From Streptomyces sp. NBC_00224 (lineage in GTDB: Bacteria; Actinomycetota; Actinomycetes; Streptomycetales; Streptomycetaceae), in NCBI RefSeq assembly GCF_041435195.1, contig NZ_CP108106.1, positions 4,374,501 to 4,438,500 of the forward strand: a stretch of 64,000 bases of DNA, given 5' to 3'. The first letter of the stretch is position 1. Each line of letters starts with the position of its first letter. Below the pieces are notes generated by a model. It made no database searches. It was not told the DNA's origin and worked only from the letters and a program-made list of their open reading frames with translations. A program made the translations under genes and the position numbers. This document shows, piece by piece, positions 23,985 through 35,977 of the stretch.

Positions 23985-25690
23985 AGCAGCACCTCCGGGA
24001 TGTCCAGGTGGCGCGAGCGCAGCCATTCGCCGAGCGCCTTGGCCTGGGGGTCGAAGCGGGCCTGCGAGGCGACGCCCTCGCCGAGGAGGCCGTGGACGGT
24101 GAAGTTGAGGGCGCGGAGGTTGGGGAGCGCGTGCCGGACGACTCTCAGCTGCCGACTTTCAGGTATCAGCTCCTGAAATCGCTCGACCGTCAGCGCGTGG
24201 ACGATCCACCGCCAGGCGTCGTCGGACGTCACCCACACCCCGACGTTGGCGTCCCCGCCCTTGTCACCGCTGCGGGCCCCGGCGACGAGCCCGAGGGGGG
24301 CGCGGCGAGTGGGCGCCTCGTCGGGCAGCGGTTCGGGGAGCGCGGGCTCGGCGACATCCTCAAGGACCCGAGTCCGTACGGGACGGGGCATCGACTCCCG
24401 TACGCCATCGGGCAGCACGGCGACATGCGCCACCTCGCCCGCCGCGACGAACTCAGCCTCGAACACCCCATAGGGCGCACCCTTTCCGGGCGGGGCCGTC
24501 ACATGAAATCCCGGGTAGCTGCCGAGGGCCAGCTCGATCGCGGCGCCGCTGACGGTACGGCCGACAGCGTCCGGGTCGGGGTCGCGGACGACGAGGCGGA
24601 GGAGGGCGCTGGAGGTCTCCTCGGTCGGGGCGTCGCTCTGATCGGTGCGGGAGAGCTCCCAACGGATCTCGGCGGGCCGGGACTTGGCGCGCCGGAAAGC
24701 ATCCTCGATCTGCTCTCTCACGATCTCGGCCTTGGCTTCGATGTCGAGCCCGGTGAGGACGAAGACGACCTCGTTGCGCCACCCGCCGACGCGGCACAGG
24801 CCGACCTTGAGGGTGGGCGGCGGCTCCTCGCCGCGTACGCCGGTGATCCGCACCCGGTCGGGCCCGTCCGCCGCCAGCCGTACGGTGTCGAGCCGGGCGG
24901 TGACGTCGGGCCCGGCGTACCGGGCGCCCCCCGTCTCGTACAGGAGCTGCGCGGTGACGGTGCCGGGGTCGACGGCGCCGCCGGTGCCGGGGTGCTTGGT
25001 GATGACGCTGGTGCCGTCGGAGTGGATCTCGGCGAGGGGGAAGCCGGGGCGGCGGATGTCGTGGTCCCGGAAGAAGGCGTAGTTGCCGCCGGTCGCCTGG
25101 GTCCCGCACTCCAGGACGTGCCCGGCGACGACGGCTCCGGCGAGGGCGTCGTACTCCTCGGGCCCCCACCCGTGCCACCAGGCGGCCGGGCCGGTGACGA
25201 GGGCCGCGTCCGTCACCCGCCCGGTGACGACGACATCGGCCCCGGCGGCGAGGCAGGCGGTGATGCCGGTGCCGCCGAGGTAGGCGTGGGCGGTGAGGCC
25301 GCCGGGGCGCGGGGGAAGGGAGTCGCCTTCGACGTGGGCGACGCGGGTGGGGAGGCCGAGCCGGGCCACCAACTCCCTTACTTGCTCGGCAAGTCCAGCC
25401 GGATTCAGCCCGCCCGCGTTGGCGACGATCCGCACCCCGCGTTCGTGCGCGAGGCCGAGGCACTCCTCCAGCTGACGCAGGAAGGTCTTGGCGTAGCCGA
25501 GGCGGGCGTCCTTGAGCCGGTCGCGGCCGAGGATGAGCATGGTGAGCTCGGCGAGGTAGTCCCCGGTGAGCACGTCGAGCGGCCCGCCGGTGAGCATCTC
25601 GCGCATGGCGTCGAAGCGGTCGCCGTAGAAGCCGGAGGCGTTGGCGATGCGCAGTGGCCGGGGGCTCGGGCTGGGGCTGGGGCTGGGCAT
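23981..25690 (-). CDS. AtuA-like DUF1446 protein (acyclic terpene utilisation family)
   Basis: 569 residues. The DUF1446 signature is present: LRIANASGFYGDRFDAMREM, VRIVANAGGLNPAGLAEQVR, HAYLGGTGITACLAAGADVV and the C-terminal LVAGARSGDKGGDANVGVW. In Pseudomonas, atuA belongs to the citronellol/geraniol catabolism cluster but its reaction is unproven. It is linked here to a carboxylase pair, which supports a role in branched or isoprenoid acyl-CoA breakdown. The N-terminus MPSPSPSPSPRP is encoded by a CT/GGGG tandem repeat. The start at 25690 shares one base with the upstream stop. Confidence 0.88.
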   Translation of the reverse strand: MPSPSPSPSPRPLRIANASGFYGDRFDAMREMLTGGPLDVLTGDYLAELTMLILGRDRLKDARLGYAKTFLRQLEECLGLAHERGVRIVANAGGLNPAGLAEQVRELVARLGLPTRVAHVEGDSLPPRPGGLTAHAYLGGTGITACLAAGADVVVTGRVTDAALVTGPAAWWHGWGPEEYDALAGAVVAGHVLECGTQATGGNYAFFRDHDIRRPGFPLAEIHSDGTSVITKHPGTGGAVDPGTVTAQLLYETGGARYAGPDVTARLDTVRLAADGPDRVRITGVRGEEPPPTLKVGLCRVGGWRNEVVFVLTGLDIEAKAEIVREQIEDAFRRAKSRPAEIRWELSRTDQSDAPTEETSSALLRLVVRDPDPDAVGRTVSGAAIELALGSYPGFHVTAPPGKGAPYGVFEAEFVAAGEVAHVAVLPDGVRESMPRPVRTRVLEDVAEPALPEPLPDEAPTRRAPLGLVAGARSGDKGGDANVGVWVTSDDAWRWIVHALTVERFQELIPESRQLRVVRHALPNLRALNFTVHGLLGEGVASQARFDPQAKALGEWLRSRHLDIPEVLL

Positions 25691-26475
25691 CAGGCCCCCT
25701 TGGGCGCACGCCCGGGACCGGCCGGGCCCGCGAAGGCCTGGGCGATGTCGAGCCAGCGGTCGGCGTCGGGGCCCTCGGCACGTACGGCCGTGTCGGAGCG
25801 GTGGATGCGCTGGGTGACGAGGAGGCAGAAGTCGAGGGCGGGGCCGGTGACGCGCTGGGCGGCGTCGGGCGGACCGTACGTCCAGAGGCCGCTCGGCCCG
25901 GTCAGCTCGACCCGGAACTCTTCGTCGGGGGCCGCCAACCCCCGTACGGCGAAGGCGAAGTCCCGGGCCCGCACGCCGATCCGCGCGACGTGGCGCAGCC
26001 GGTCGGTGGGCTCGCGGGTGCGGCCGAGCGCGTCCCATACGTCCTGGCCGTGCGCCCAGGTCTCCATCAGGCGTCCGGTCGCCATGGAGGCGGTGGACAT
26101 GGGCGGCCCGTACCAGGGGAACCGGGCCCCGGCGGGCGCCGCCACCAGCGCCTCGGCCAGCCGGGCCCGCCCGTGCCGCCACCGGCCGAGGAGCTCACCG
26201 GGTTCGAGCCGGGCGCCCGCCTCGGCGCCCTCGTCGACGAAGGTCTCGGGCGAGGCGACGGCCTTCTCGACCTCCGCCGCGAACGCGTCCGCGTCGGTGA
26301 CGGCGAGCAGCGCGGCCCCGTCGGTCCAGGCCAGATGCGCGATCTGGTGGGCGATGGTCCACCCCGGGGCGGCGGTGACCGTCTCCCACCCGTCCGGCCC
26401 CAACGCGCCGACGAGCCGGTCGAGTTCCTCCCCTTCGGCGCGCAGATCGTCGAGCACGGCGTTCGGATCGGACAC
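25690..26475 (-). CDS. TIGR03084-family DinB-like metal-binding protein
   Basis: 261 residues. The N-terminal half resembles the mycothiol-dependent maleylpyruvate isomerase/DinB four-helix fold: LDDLRAEGEELDRLVGALG, APGWTIAHQIAHLAWTD (first His pair) and RLMETWAHGQDVWDALG (third metal His). The C-terminal half carries a SCP2-like strand region (LTGPSGLWTYGP). As first gene of the acyl-CoA operon it may be a mycothiol- or metal-dependent accessory enzyme (inference). The TetR-type operator and promoter lie 68-81 bases upstream. Confidence 0.85.
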   Translation of the reverse strand: MSDPNAVLDDLRAEGEELDRLVGALGPDGWETVTAAPGWTIAHQIAHLAWTDGAALLAVTDADAFAAEVEKAVASPETFVDEGAEAGARLEPGELLGRWRHGRARLAEALVAAPAGARFPWYGPPMSTASMATGRLMETWAHGQDVWDALGRTREPTDRLRHVARIGVRARDFAFAVRGLAAPDEEFRVELTGPSGLWTYGPPDAAQRVTGPALDFCLLVTQRIHRSDTAVRAEGPDADRWLDIAQAFAGPAGPGRAPKGA

Positions 26476-26542
26476 GGGGCGCTTCCCTTCGGGTGGGGAT
26501 ACGGCGGTGTGCCCGGGAGCATGGCAGCGGTTTACAAAACAA

Positions 26543-26556
26543 GCAAGCGTGCTTGC
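26543..26556. promoter_or_regulatory. TetR-type operator of the acyl-CoA operon
   Basis: GCAAGC (26543-26548), GT, GCTTGC (26551-26556): a perfect inverted repeat in an AT-rich promoter-like stretch (TTTACAAAAC on one side, ATTATTTTTT on the other) upstream of the operon's first gene. Its symmetry and size fit TetR acyl-CoA regulators, and the operon encodes one. Confidence 0.65.
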
Positions 26557-26721
26557 ATTATTTTTTGCCAGGGTTGCGTGCGCCCTAAGTCGCTTGCTGG
26601 AGTGCGCCCTTGACGGGGTTGCCTGGGCGGCGGGGCGGTCTGAGGCCGCCGTGTACGGCGTGGCCGCCAGAGCCCTGCCGGCCCTCGGGACGAACGTCCG
26701 GCATGCCCCCTCGCCCCTGGG

Positions 26722-27678
26722 CTACCGCCCCGGCCGCCCCACCTGCGACCGCACCGCCCCCGCGCTCGCCCCGATGACCAGCGCGATCGCCAGCGCGTCC
26801 GTGGCGGACAGGGCCTGGTGGAGGATCAGGAAGCCCGCCGTCGCCGCGATGGCCGGTTCCAGGCTCATCAGGACCGCGAAGGTGGAGGCGGGGAGGCGGC
26901 GCAGGGCGAGGAGTTCGAGGGTGTACGGGAGTACGGAGGAGAGGATCGCCACCGCCGCGCCCAGGCCGATCGTCGACGGGACCAGGAGCTTCGAGCCCGA
27001 CTGCACAGCGCCCAGCGGCAAGGACAGGACCGCCGCCACCGCCATCGCCAGCGCCAGGCCGTCCGCCTGTGGGAAGCGGCGGCCCGTACGGGCGCTGAAC
27101 AGGATGTACACCGCCCAGCACGCCCCCGCCCCCACCGCGTACGCCGCCCCGACGGCGTCCAGCGACCCGAACCCGTCGCCCCCGCCGCTGCCGAGGAGCG
27201 CCACACCGGCGAGCGCCAGTCCGGCCCAGACGAAGTTGGCCAGGCGGCGGGAGGCCAGGACGGAGAGGGCGAGGGGGCCGAGGACCTCCAGGGTCACCGC
27301 GGTGCCCAGCGGGATGCGGTCGACGGCCTGGTAGAAGAGGCCGTTCATGCCCGCCATCGCGACGCCGAAGGCGACCACCGTTCCCCAGTCGGCGCGCTGG
27401 TAGCCGCGTACCTTCGGGCGGCACAGGATCAGGAGCACCAGCGCGGCCGCCAGCAGGCGGAGCGTCACCACTCCCGCTGCCCCCGCCCTCGGCATCAGCA
27501 TGACCGCGACGGCCGAGCCGAACTGGACCGATATGCCGCCCGCCACCACCAGCGCGACCGGCGCCAGCGCCACCCGGCGGCCGCCGCCCCCGCCGAGCCC
27601 GCCCGCCGCCTCCGGGGTCGCGACGGTGGCCGCCGCGGTGGCGGTCGTCGGCTCTGCGGCGGCGTGCGGAGTGGTCAC
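26722..27678 (-). CDS. EamA/RhtA-like metabolite exporter
   Basis: 318-residue membrane protein with about ten hydrophobic helices in two EamA repeats (about residues 37-165 and 175-310), as in RhtA-type threonine/homoserine exporters. Typical pieces are GISVQFGSAVAV, RIPLGTAVTLEVLGPLALSV and the second-repeat LPYTLELLALRRLPAS, then LMSLEPAIAATAGFLIL. The first 35 residues are an Ala/Gly-rich cytosolic tail. The start is GTG 27678. An operator-like inverted repeat sits 20-40 bases upstream. The substrate is unknown. Confidence 0.88.
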   Translation of the reverse strand: MTTPHAAAEPTTATAAATVATPEAAGGLGGGGGRRVALAPVALVVAGGISVQFGSAVAVMLMPRAGAAGVVTLRLLAAALVLLILCRPKVRGYQRADWGTVVAFGVAMAGMNGLFYQAVDRIPLGTAVTLEVLGPLALSVLASRRLANFVWAGLALAGVALLGSGGGDGFGSLDAVGAAYAVGAGACWAVYILFSARTGRRFPQADGLALAMAVAAVLSLPLGAVQSGSKLLVPSTIGLGAAVAILSSVLPYTLELLALRRLPASTFAVLMSLEPAIAATAGFLILHQALSATDALAIALVIGASAGAVRSQVGRPGR

Positions 27679-27698
27679 CGGGGGTCCCCTAGCGGATT

Positions 27699-27716
27699 AG
27701 TTCAATACGTTGGACT
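27699..27716. promoter_or_regulatory. Operator-like repeat upstream of the EamA gene
   Basis: AGTTCAA (27699-27705), TACG, TTGGACT (27710-27716): inverted 7-mers with one mismatch, adjoining an AT-rich stretch (GTTAAAATATTG). The form is like GntR or MarR sites. Further on (about 27796-27820) AATGTAAGCGGC occurs twice in tandem. Confidence 0.45.
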
Positions 27717-27837
27717 GTTTCGTTAAAATATTGCACCAGCTCGCTCGTCCGGTCCAGCGATTTCCCGTCGTGGAGCGGAATGGTGCCTTCCATCCAATGT
27801 AAGCGGCAATGTAAGCGGCGCTCAGCCCTAGTACCCG

Positions 27838-31934
<4,097 letters not shown>

Positions 31935-31989
31935 GTTTCGACTGCGGGTGATCCGTGGCTGCTCGCGCCCACGCGGCGGAGCCGCAAAT

Positions 31990-32077
31990 GTCACAGCCCC
32001 GCGCCCCTTAGATGGGCCCGAAGGGCCCTCCTAGGGGCGCGGGGAACTGCGCGACCAGCCCCCACCGGCCCGCAGGC
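31990..32077. repeat. Dispersed palindromic repeat, copy 4 (left arm degraded)
   Basis: The right arm 32032-32060 (TAGGGGCGCGGGGAACTGCG...) is intact. The left arm is reduced to CAGCCCCGCGCCCCTTA (31994-32010). An internal GGGCCCGAAGGGCCC hairpin is present. It sits between the convergent 3' ends of serC and the beta-propeller gene. Confidence 0.75.
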
Positions 32078-32090
32078 GAACAGCAGGCGC

Positions 32091-33083
32091 TCACCCCCGC
32101 CGGAACTTCCGCTTCAGTCCCACCCAGACCGCGCCCGCGCCCACGATCACGATCACCCCGTACACAAAGTTCCGGTTGTCGCCACCGGAGTCCGAGCCAC
32201 TGCTGGCACCCCCGCCCGACGGCGAACTCCCCTTCTCGGACGGGGACTTACCGGCCGCCGCGACCGGCACCCGCACCACCGGGCTCCGCGCCCCCTCAGT
32301 CCCGAAGAGCAGCGCCTTCCCGTCCGGCGTGTACGTGACGGACTCCGCCTGACGCATCAGCGGCGCGTCCACCCCGTGCCGAGCCCCGAGCTTCCCGCTC
32401 TTCCAGTCGTACTCGGCGGCCCAGAAATAGCCGCGCAGCGCCAGCTTGCCGCCGTCCGGGGAGAAGGCGCCGTCGGTGACCCACGGCACGTCGCCGACCC
32501 GCCGGAACACGTTCGTCCCACCCGTGGAGAGCCGCTCCGGGCCCTCGTACAGCCCGCCGCCGCCCTCCTTCTTGGAGGCGATGTAGAGGCGGCCGGTCCT
32601 GGGGTGGACCATCATCGCCTCGGCGTTGCGCGGCCCGTCGGCGTACTTCACCACGTACTGCGTGGCCTTGACGGTCGCGTCCTTCAGCCGGGCGGGCTCG
32701 GGGAACTTGTAGATCCAGACGTTCTTCCAGGTCCCGCCGAGGTTGTCGCCGATGTCCCCGACGTACACGTTCCCGTCCGAGCCGACCGAGATCGCCTCGA
32801 CGTCGCGCGGGCGCCCGACGCCGGTCATGGTGATCCTGGCGACGGTCTCGCCGGTCTTCGAGTCGATCGCGTAGACGTACGGCCCGTCGTCGCTGTCGTT
32901 GTGCGTCCAGTAGATCCCCGGGTGGGCCCGGCTGGCGGCGAGGCCGCTGGACTCCTTGATCCGAGGATCCTTGATCGTGAAGTCGCCGTCGCCGCCGTCG
33001 TCGGCGGCCGCTCCGGCGGCCCCCAGCACGACGAGCCCGGCGGCCGTGGCAACGGACAGAAGCGAACGCATCGGGAAACGCAT
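32091..33083 (-). CDS. Secreted, membrane-anchored beta-propeller-like protein
   Basis: 330 residues. N-terminal signal peptide (to about residue 28, GAAGAAADD), then an extracellular domain of about 235 residues with repeated blade-like segments (GIYWTHNDSDDGPYVYAID, VGSDGNVYVGDIGDN, MMVHPRTGRLYIASKKEGG, AFSPDGGKLALRGYFWAAEY). A Ser/Gly-rich stalk follows, then one transmembrane helix (NFVYGVIVIVGAGAVWVGL) and a KRKFRRG tail. It would display a small propeller on the outer membrane face; the ligand is unknown. The accessory island begins about 60 bases upstream of its start. Confidence 0.85.
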   Translation of the reverse strand: MRFPMRSLLSVATAAGLVVLGAAGAAADDGGDGDFTIKDPRIKESSGLAASRAHPGIYWTHNDSDDGPYVYAIDSKTGETVARITMTGVGRPRDVEAISVGSDGNVYVGDIGDNLGGTWKNVWIYKFPEPARLKDATVKATQYVVKYADGPRNAEAMMVHPRTGRLYIASKKEGGGGLYEGPERLSTGGTNVFRRVGDVPWVTDGAFSPDGGKLALRGYFWAAEYDWKSGKLGARHGVDAPLMRQAESVTYTPDGKALLFGTEGARSPVVRVPVAAAGKSPSEKGSSPSGGGASSGSDSGGDNRNFVYGVIVIVGAGAVWVGLKRKFRRG

Positions 33084-33143
33084 GGGACCAAGTGTCCATC
33101 GTCACGTGACAGCCCGTCGAAGCCGCCCAGGTGATCAGCCATC

Positions 33144-33230
33144 GTGACTCCTCCACCCCATGAGGGGGTGGCTTCTCGCTAGGCCGGTTGGGCTTTGCGA
33201 CGGGCCAGCCCGGCCCGCAGAACGTTCAGG
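33144..33230 (-). ncRNA. Omega-RNA-like 3' end of the tnpB element
   Basis: On the minus strand the 3' end of the tnpB remnant runs into GAAGCCACCCC, a CTCAT loop and GGGGTGG (7-bp stem, 33153-33159 with 33165-33171), then GGAGTCAC, which ends at about 33144. This is the layout of IS605-type right ends, where the omega-RNA scaffold overlaps the end of tnpB and the guide is the flanking DNA (here 33143 downward, upstream of the propeller gene). Inferred from layout only. Confidence 0.4.
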
Positions 33231-34175
33231 GCACCCACGGTGTCCGCGTGGGAGCGATGGCCGCAGGCGACACAATGAAACTTCTCCTGGGTGAGCCGGT
33301 TCTCCTTGGCGGTGTGCCCGCACGCGGGGCACCTCCGGGAGGTGTTGCGGGGGTCCACGGCCATCACTTCCCGTCCGGCGCATTCTGCCTTGGCGTTGAG
33401 GATCACGAGGAACACCCCCCATCCGGCATCGTTGATCGACTTGTTGAGTCCAGCCTTCGCGCTTGCCCCGTTGGGCAGGAAACTGCCCGGCTTATCCGGG
33501 TCCGGCTTCGACTCAGGGGCCTTGCTCATGTTGCGGATCTTGAGATCTTCGTGCGCGATGACGTCGTGCGCAAGCACGAGCGCGAGAGCGGTCTTGTGCG
33601 CGTGGTCAAGGCGCTGACGGCGTACCTTGCGGTGCAGCCGGGCCACCGTTTCCACAGCCTTGCGGCGGCGTTTGCTGCCGCGCTTGCATCGGGAGAGAGC
33701 CTGCTGCGCGTCCTCCAGCTTCGCGGCGGCCTTGCGGCCATGACGGGGGTTGGGCACGAAGTTCCCCTGGGAATCGGCGAGGAAATTGGCTATGCCCAGG
33801 TCGATACCGACGGCACTGCCCGTCTTCGGCAGCGGCTCGGGAACGGCCTGCTCCACGGCGAGCACCACGTACCAGCGCTTACCTTCGCGCTTGACGCTGA
33901 TCGTTTTGACCTTGCCGACCACCGGGCGGCGCTGGTGCACCTTGACATGCCCGACGCCTTGAAGGCGGACGCGGGTGACGGGATCGTGCGGCGTGCTGTC
34001 CCAGCGGCAGCCGTCGCCATCCTTGGGGAACTCCACTGTGTCGAATCGGGCGGCCCCCCGAAAGCGCGGGTATCCGGGCTTCTCCCCGACCTTGATCCGG
34101 TGGAAGAACGCGGCAAATGCCTTGTCCAGGCGGCGCAAGGTGGCCTGTTGGGAGGAACTTGTACGCGCGGATCAC
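33179..34175 (-). pseudogene. tnpB: Decayed IS200/IS605-type tnpB (N-terminal internal deletion)
   Basis: TnpB RNA-guided nuclease remnant. The N-terminal codons survive at 34175 (GTG, VIRAYKF), but the sequence then jumps to SQQATLRRLDKAFAAFF in another frame. Intact homologues have a long stretch between those motifs, so an internal deletion with frameshift has removed most of the N-terminal RNA/TAM-binding part. The nuclease half remains open (319 codons from a TTG at 34138): RuvC Asp in VGIDLGIANF, Glu in AHEDLKIRN, zinc finger CPACGHTAKENR...CVACGHRSHADTVGALN. No tnpA is nearby. Confidence 0.85.
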
Positions 34176-34247
34176 CCGGCCCACCCCCTCGGTTCTGTGG
34201 AAGACGTTCAAGTCGCAGCGATGGCGTACGCCACCAAGGCGGCCGGG

Positions 34248-34910
34248 CTACTTGGCGCCGTCCTTAACGGTCTCGGCACGTACCAGCAGAGTGCCCAGCG
34301 ATTCGCTGCCCGGCGGCGGGATGATCTCGGCGGTGACGTTCGTGAACCCGGTCCGGGCCAATAGATCCGCCCACTCGCCGGCGGAGTAGTCCCAGCGCGA
34401 GACCGCGCGGGCCTCACGCAGTGGGCCAACCGGCTCCGAGTCGTCTCCTGGGGGCTTGTGTGAGAACGCGAGGACTCCGCCGGGTGCCAGTCTCTTTCGT
34501 ACGAGGGGCAAGAGCTGTTCCGGGTCGGTGAACCACACTGGGCCGAAGATGGACAGCACTGCATCAAAGCTGTCGGGGCTGCTGGTCAGGAATTCGGTCG
34601 CCTCTGCTGTGTGGAAGGTGAGACCGGGAACATGGCCCCATCGTTCTTCGGCCTTCCGCCGCTGGCCGGGAGCGATGTCCACGCCAATGCACTCGGCGCC
34701 GAGCGTGGCCAGGTGGGCAAGATTGCAGCCGGTGCCGCAGCCCAGTTCCAGCACCCGTCTCCCGTGCAGTGGGCCGAGTAGCGACTCGTCGGGGCCGTGG
34801 TCGGGGTACTGCGTCCAGTTCAGCCACGTGGTGGCGCCTGCCGAGTTGACGGCCCTTCGCGGCGTTCGGCCTTCGGCGTACCGTTCCCACGCTGCGGTGT
34901 CTGTTTCCAT
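34248..34910 (-). CDS. SAM-dependent class I methyltransferase
   Basis: 220 residues. Rossmann-fold methyltransferase: motif I VLELGCGTGCNLAHLA, acidic loop GVDIAPGQR, motif post-II FHTAEATEFL, motif IV FDAVLSIFGPVWF and LVRKRLAPGGVLAFSHKPP. The N-terminus METDTAAWERYAEGRTPRRA is typical of small-molecule methyltransferases. The start is ATG 34910 with GAGGAG upstream; a frame to 34967 is less likely. It is part of the lower-GC island and leads in the same direction as the two small genes upstream of it. The substrate is unknown. Confidence 0.88.
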   Translation of the reverse strand: METDTAAWERYAEGRTPRRAVNSAGATTWLNWTQYPDHGPDESLLGPLHGRRVLELGCGTGCNLAHLATLGAECIGVDIAPGQRRKAEERWGHVPGLTFHTAEATEFLTSSPDSFDAVLSIFGPVWFTDPEQLLPLVRKRLAPGGVLAFSHKPPGDDSEPVGPLREARAVSRWDYSAGEWADLLARTGFTNVTAEIIPPPGSESLGTLLVRAETVKDGAK

Positions 34911-34976
34911 GCCGCTCCTCCCGTGCCGGTGGCTCCCCTGGGGAGAGAGGGAGCCACCGAACCTCACTTGGCGCTG

Positions 34977-35420
34977 CTAACTGACAGGACTATCCGTACA
35001 ACAGGCGTGGCACTGGTGACAGTCCGCCGCCTTGGCGTTCCACAGCTCTCGGTCGATGACGAATCCGGCGTCCCTGATGGCCTGGATGGTGGCCTTGAGG
35101 ACGTACGGCTGACTGGACTTCTCCTCGGGGAGGTGCGGAACGTGGTGGATGTACTGTCCCGCGTGCTTGAGGCAGAAGTCCGTGTAGTTGATCGTGTCGA
35201 GCACGAAGGTGTGGACTCCGAAATCCACAAGTCGGGCCGGGCCCATGTCCACGTCGGGACGTTCCGCGGAGGTGACCAGATAGGCCACGACCTGCCCGAA
35301 GGTACGTTCGGCAAGCTCGCGTTCCATGTCGTGGTCACGCATGACGAGCCGGACCTCACGCTCCCAGACCTCGGGAGTGACGCACGTACGGGGTTCTCTC
35401 ACATGCACTGCTGTAGCCAC
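34977..35420 (-). CDS. Small His/Cys-motif protein of the streptomycete glycine-rich-domain-like family
   Basis: 147 residues of unknown function. The conserved core is DFGVHTFVLDTINYTDFC, then QYIHHVP. The helical middle carries AIRDAGFVIDRELW, and the C-terminus ends in a metal-ligand-like CHQCHACC cluster. Comparable short proteins recur in streptomycete accessory regions beside XRE regulators and methyltransferases, some annotated as glycine-rich domain-containing protein-like. The His and Cys pattern suggests metal binding (inference). It ends 66 bases before the methyltransferase start and is probably co-transcribed with it. Confidence 0.72.
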   Translation of the reverse strand: MATAVHVREPRTCVTPEVWEREVRLVMRDHDMERELAERTFGQVVAYLVTSAERPDVDMGPARLVDFGVHTFVLDTINYTDFCLKHAGQYIHHVPHLPEEKSSQPYVLKATIQAIRDAGFVIDRELWNAKAADCHQCHACCTDSPVS

Positions 35421-35574
35421 CAGATGCCCCTTCTCTCGATGGGTGGTGCGCTGAACCCCTTCTCCTGCTCAGAGAGTGGAATCTGAACAGGAGAAGGGGA
35501 CTTGCCCCGGACCCTCGACCGGGACGGACCCCTCGTGACAGTGGGTCTGGACGAGGGCCGAGGGCCGGGAGTCT

Positions 35575-35826
35575 TCAGTGGGAGCTGCGACGACTCGGCG
35601 ACCTGAGCCCCTGCACGTTGCGGCTGTGCTTGGCCAAGGCCTTGAGCTGGACCAGCTCCCTGTCGTTGGCGGCGCGGACTGCCACCGTGCGGGTGTGCCA
35701 GCGGAGTCCGGACGGGCGTTTCAGGGTGAGCTTCGTGCCTTTCTGCTCCTGCACGATGCCGACCAACTGACTGCCACGGTCGAACACGGCCGTGCCGGGG
35801 TTCCACTCGGTCGTTGCCTGTCTCAT
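35575..35826 (-). CDS. Small basic hypothetical protein (SH3/PRC-barrel-like N-terminus)
   Basis: 83 residues. The first 50 look like a small beta barrel (TAVFDRGSQLVGIVQEQKGT, KLTLKRPSGLRWHTRTVAV); the rest is a basic helix (LVQLKALAKHSRNVQG) with an Arg/Ser tail. No domain was recognised. It lies in the island, divergent from the XRE gene, and precedes the His/Cys-motif gene by 154 bases. The ATG at 35826 is the first in frame. Confidence 0.55.
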   Translation of the reverse strand: MRQATTEWNPGTAVFDRGSQLVGIVQEQKGTKLTLKRPSGLRWHTRTVAVRAANDRELVQLKALAKHSRNVQGLRSPSRRSSH

Positions 35827-35977
35827 CGCATCCGCCCTGGGTCCGCTCCTGTGCGTGCCTGCCGATGTTCTCTTCTCGCCTTGGACAGCCGCGACGGCAT
35901 ACAGGGCGCCGGAAGGGCGTCACTCGTGGGCGTCAATTCGGTGTCATTGAGGGCCACTTGGGTCTAGCGTGAATCGC

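Noticed and set aside
23834..27334. 1166-codon plus-strand ORF antisense to the acyl-CoA operon
   Set aside because: It covers several well-identified minus-strand genes, its product is Arg/Ala/Gly-rich without motifs, and long antisense frames are expected from extreme third-position GC.
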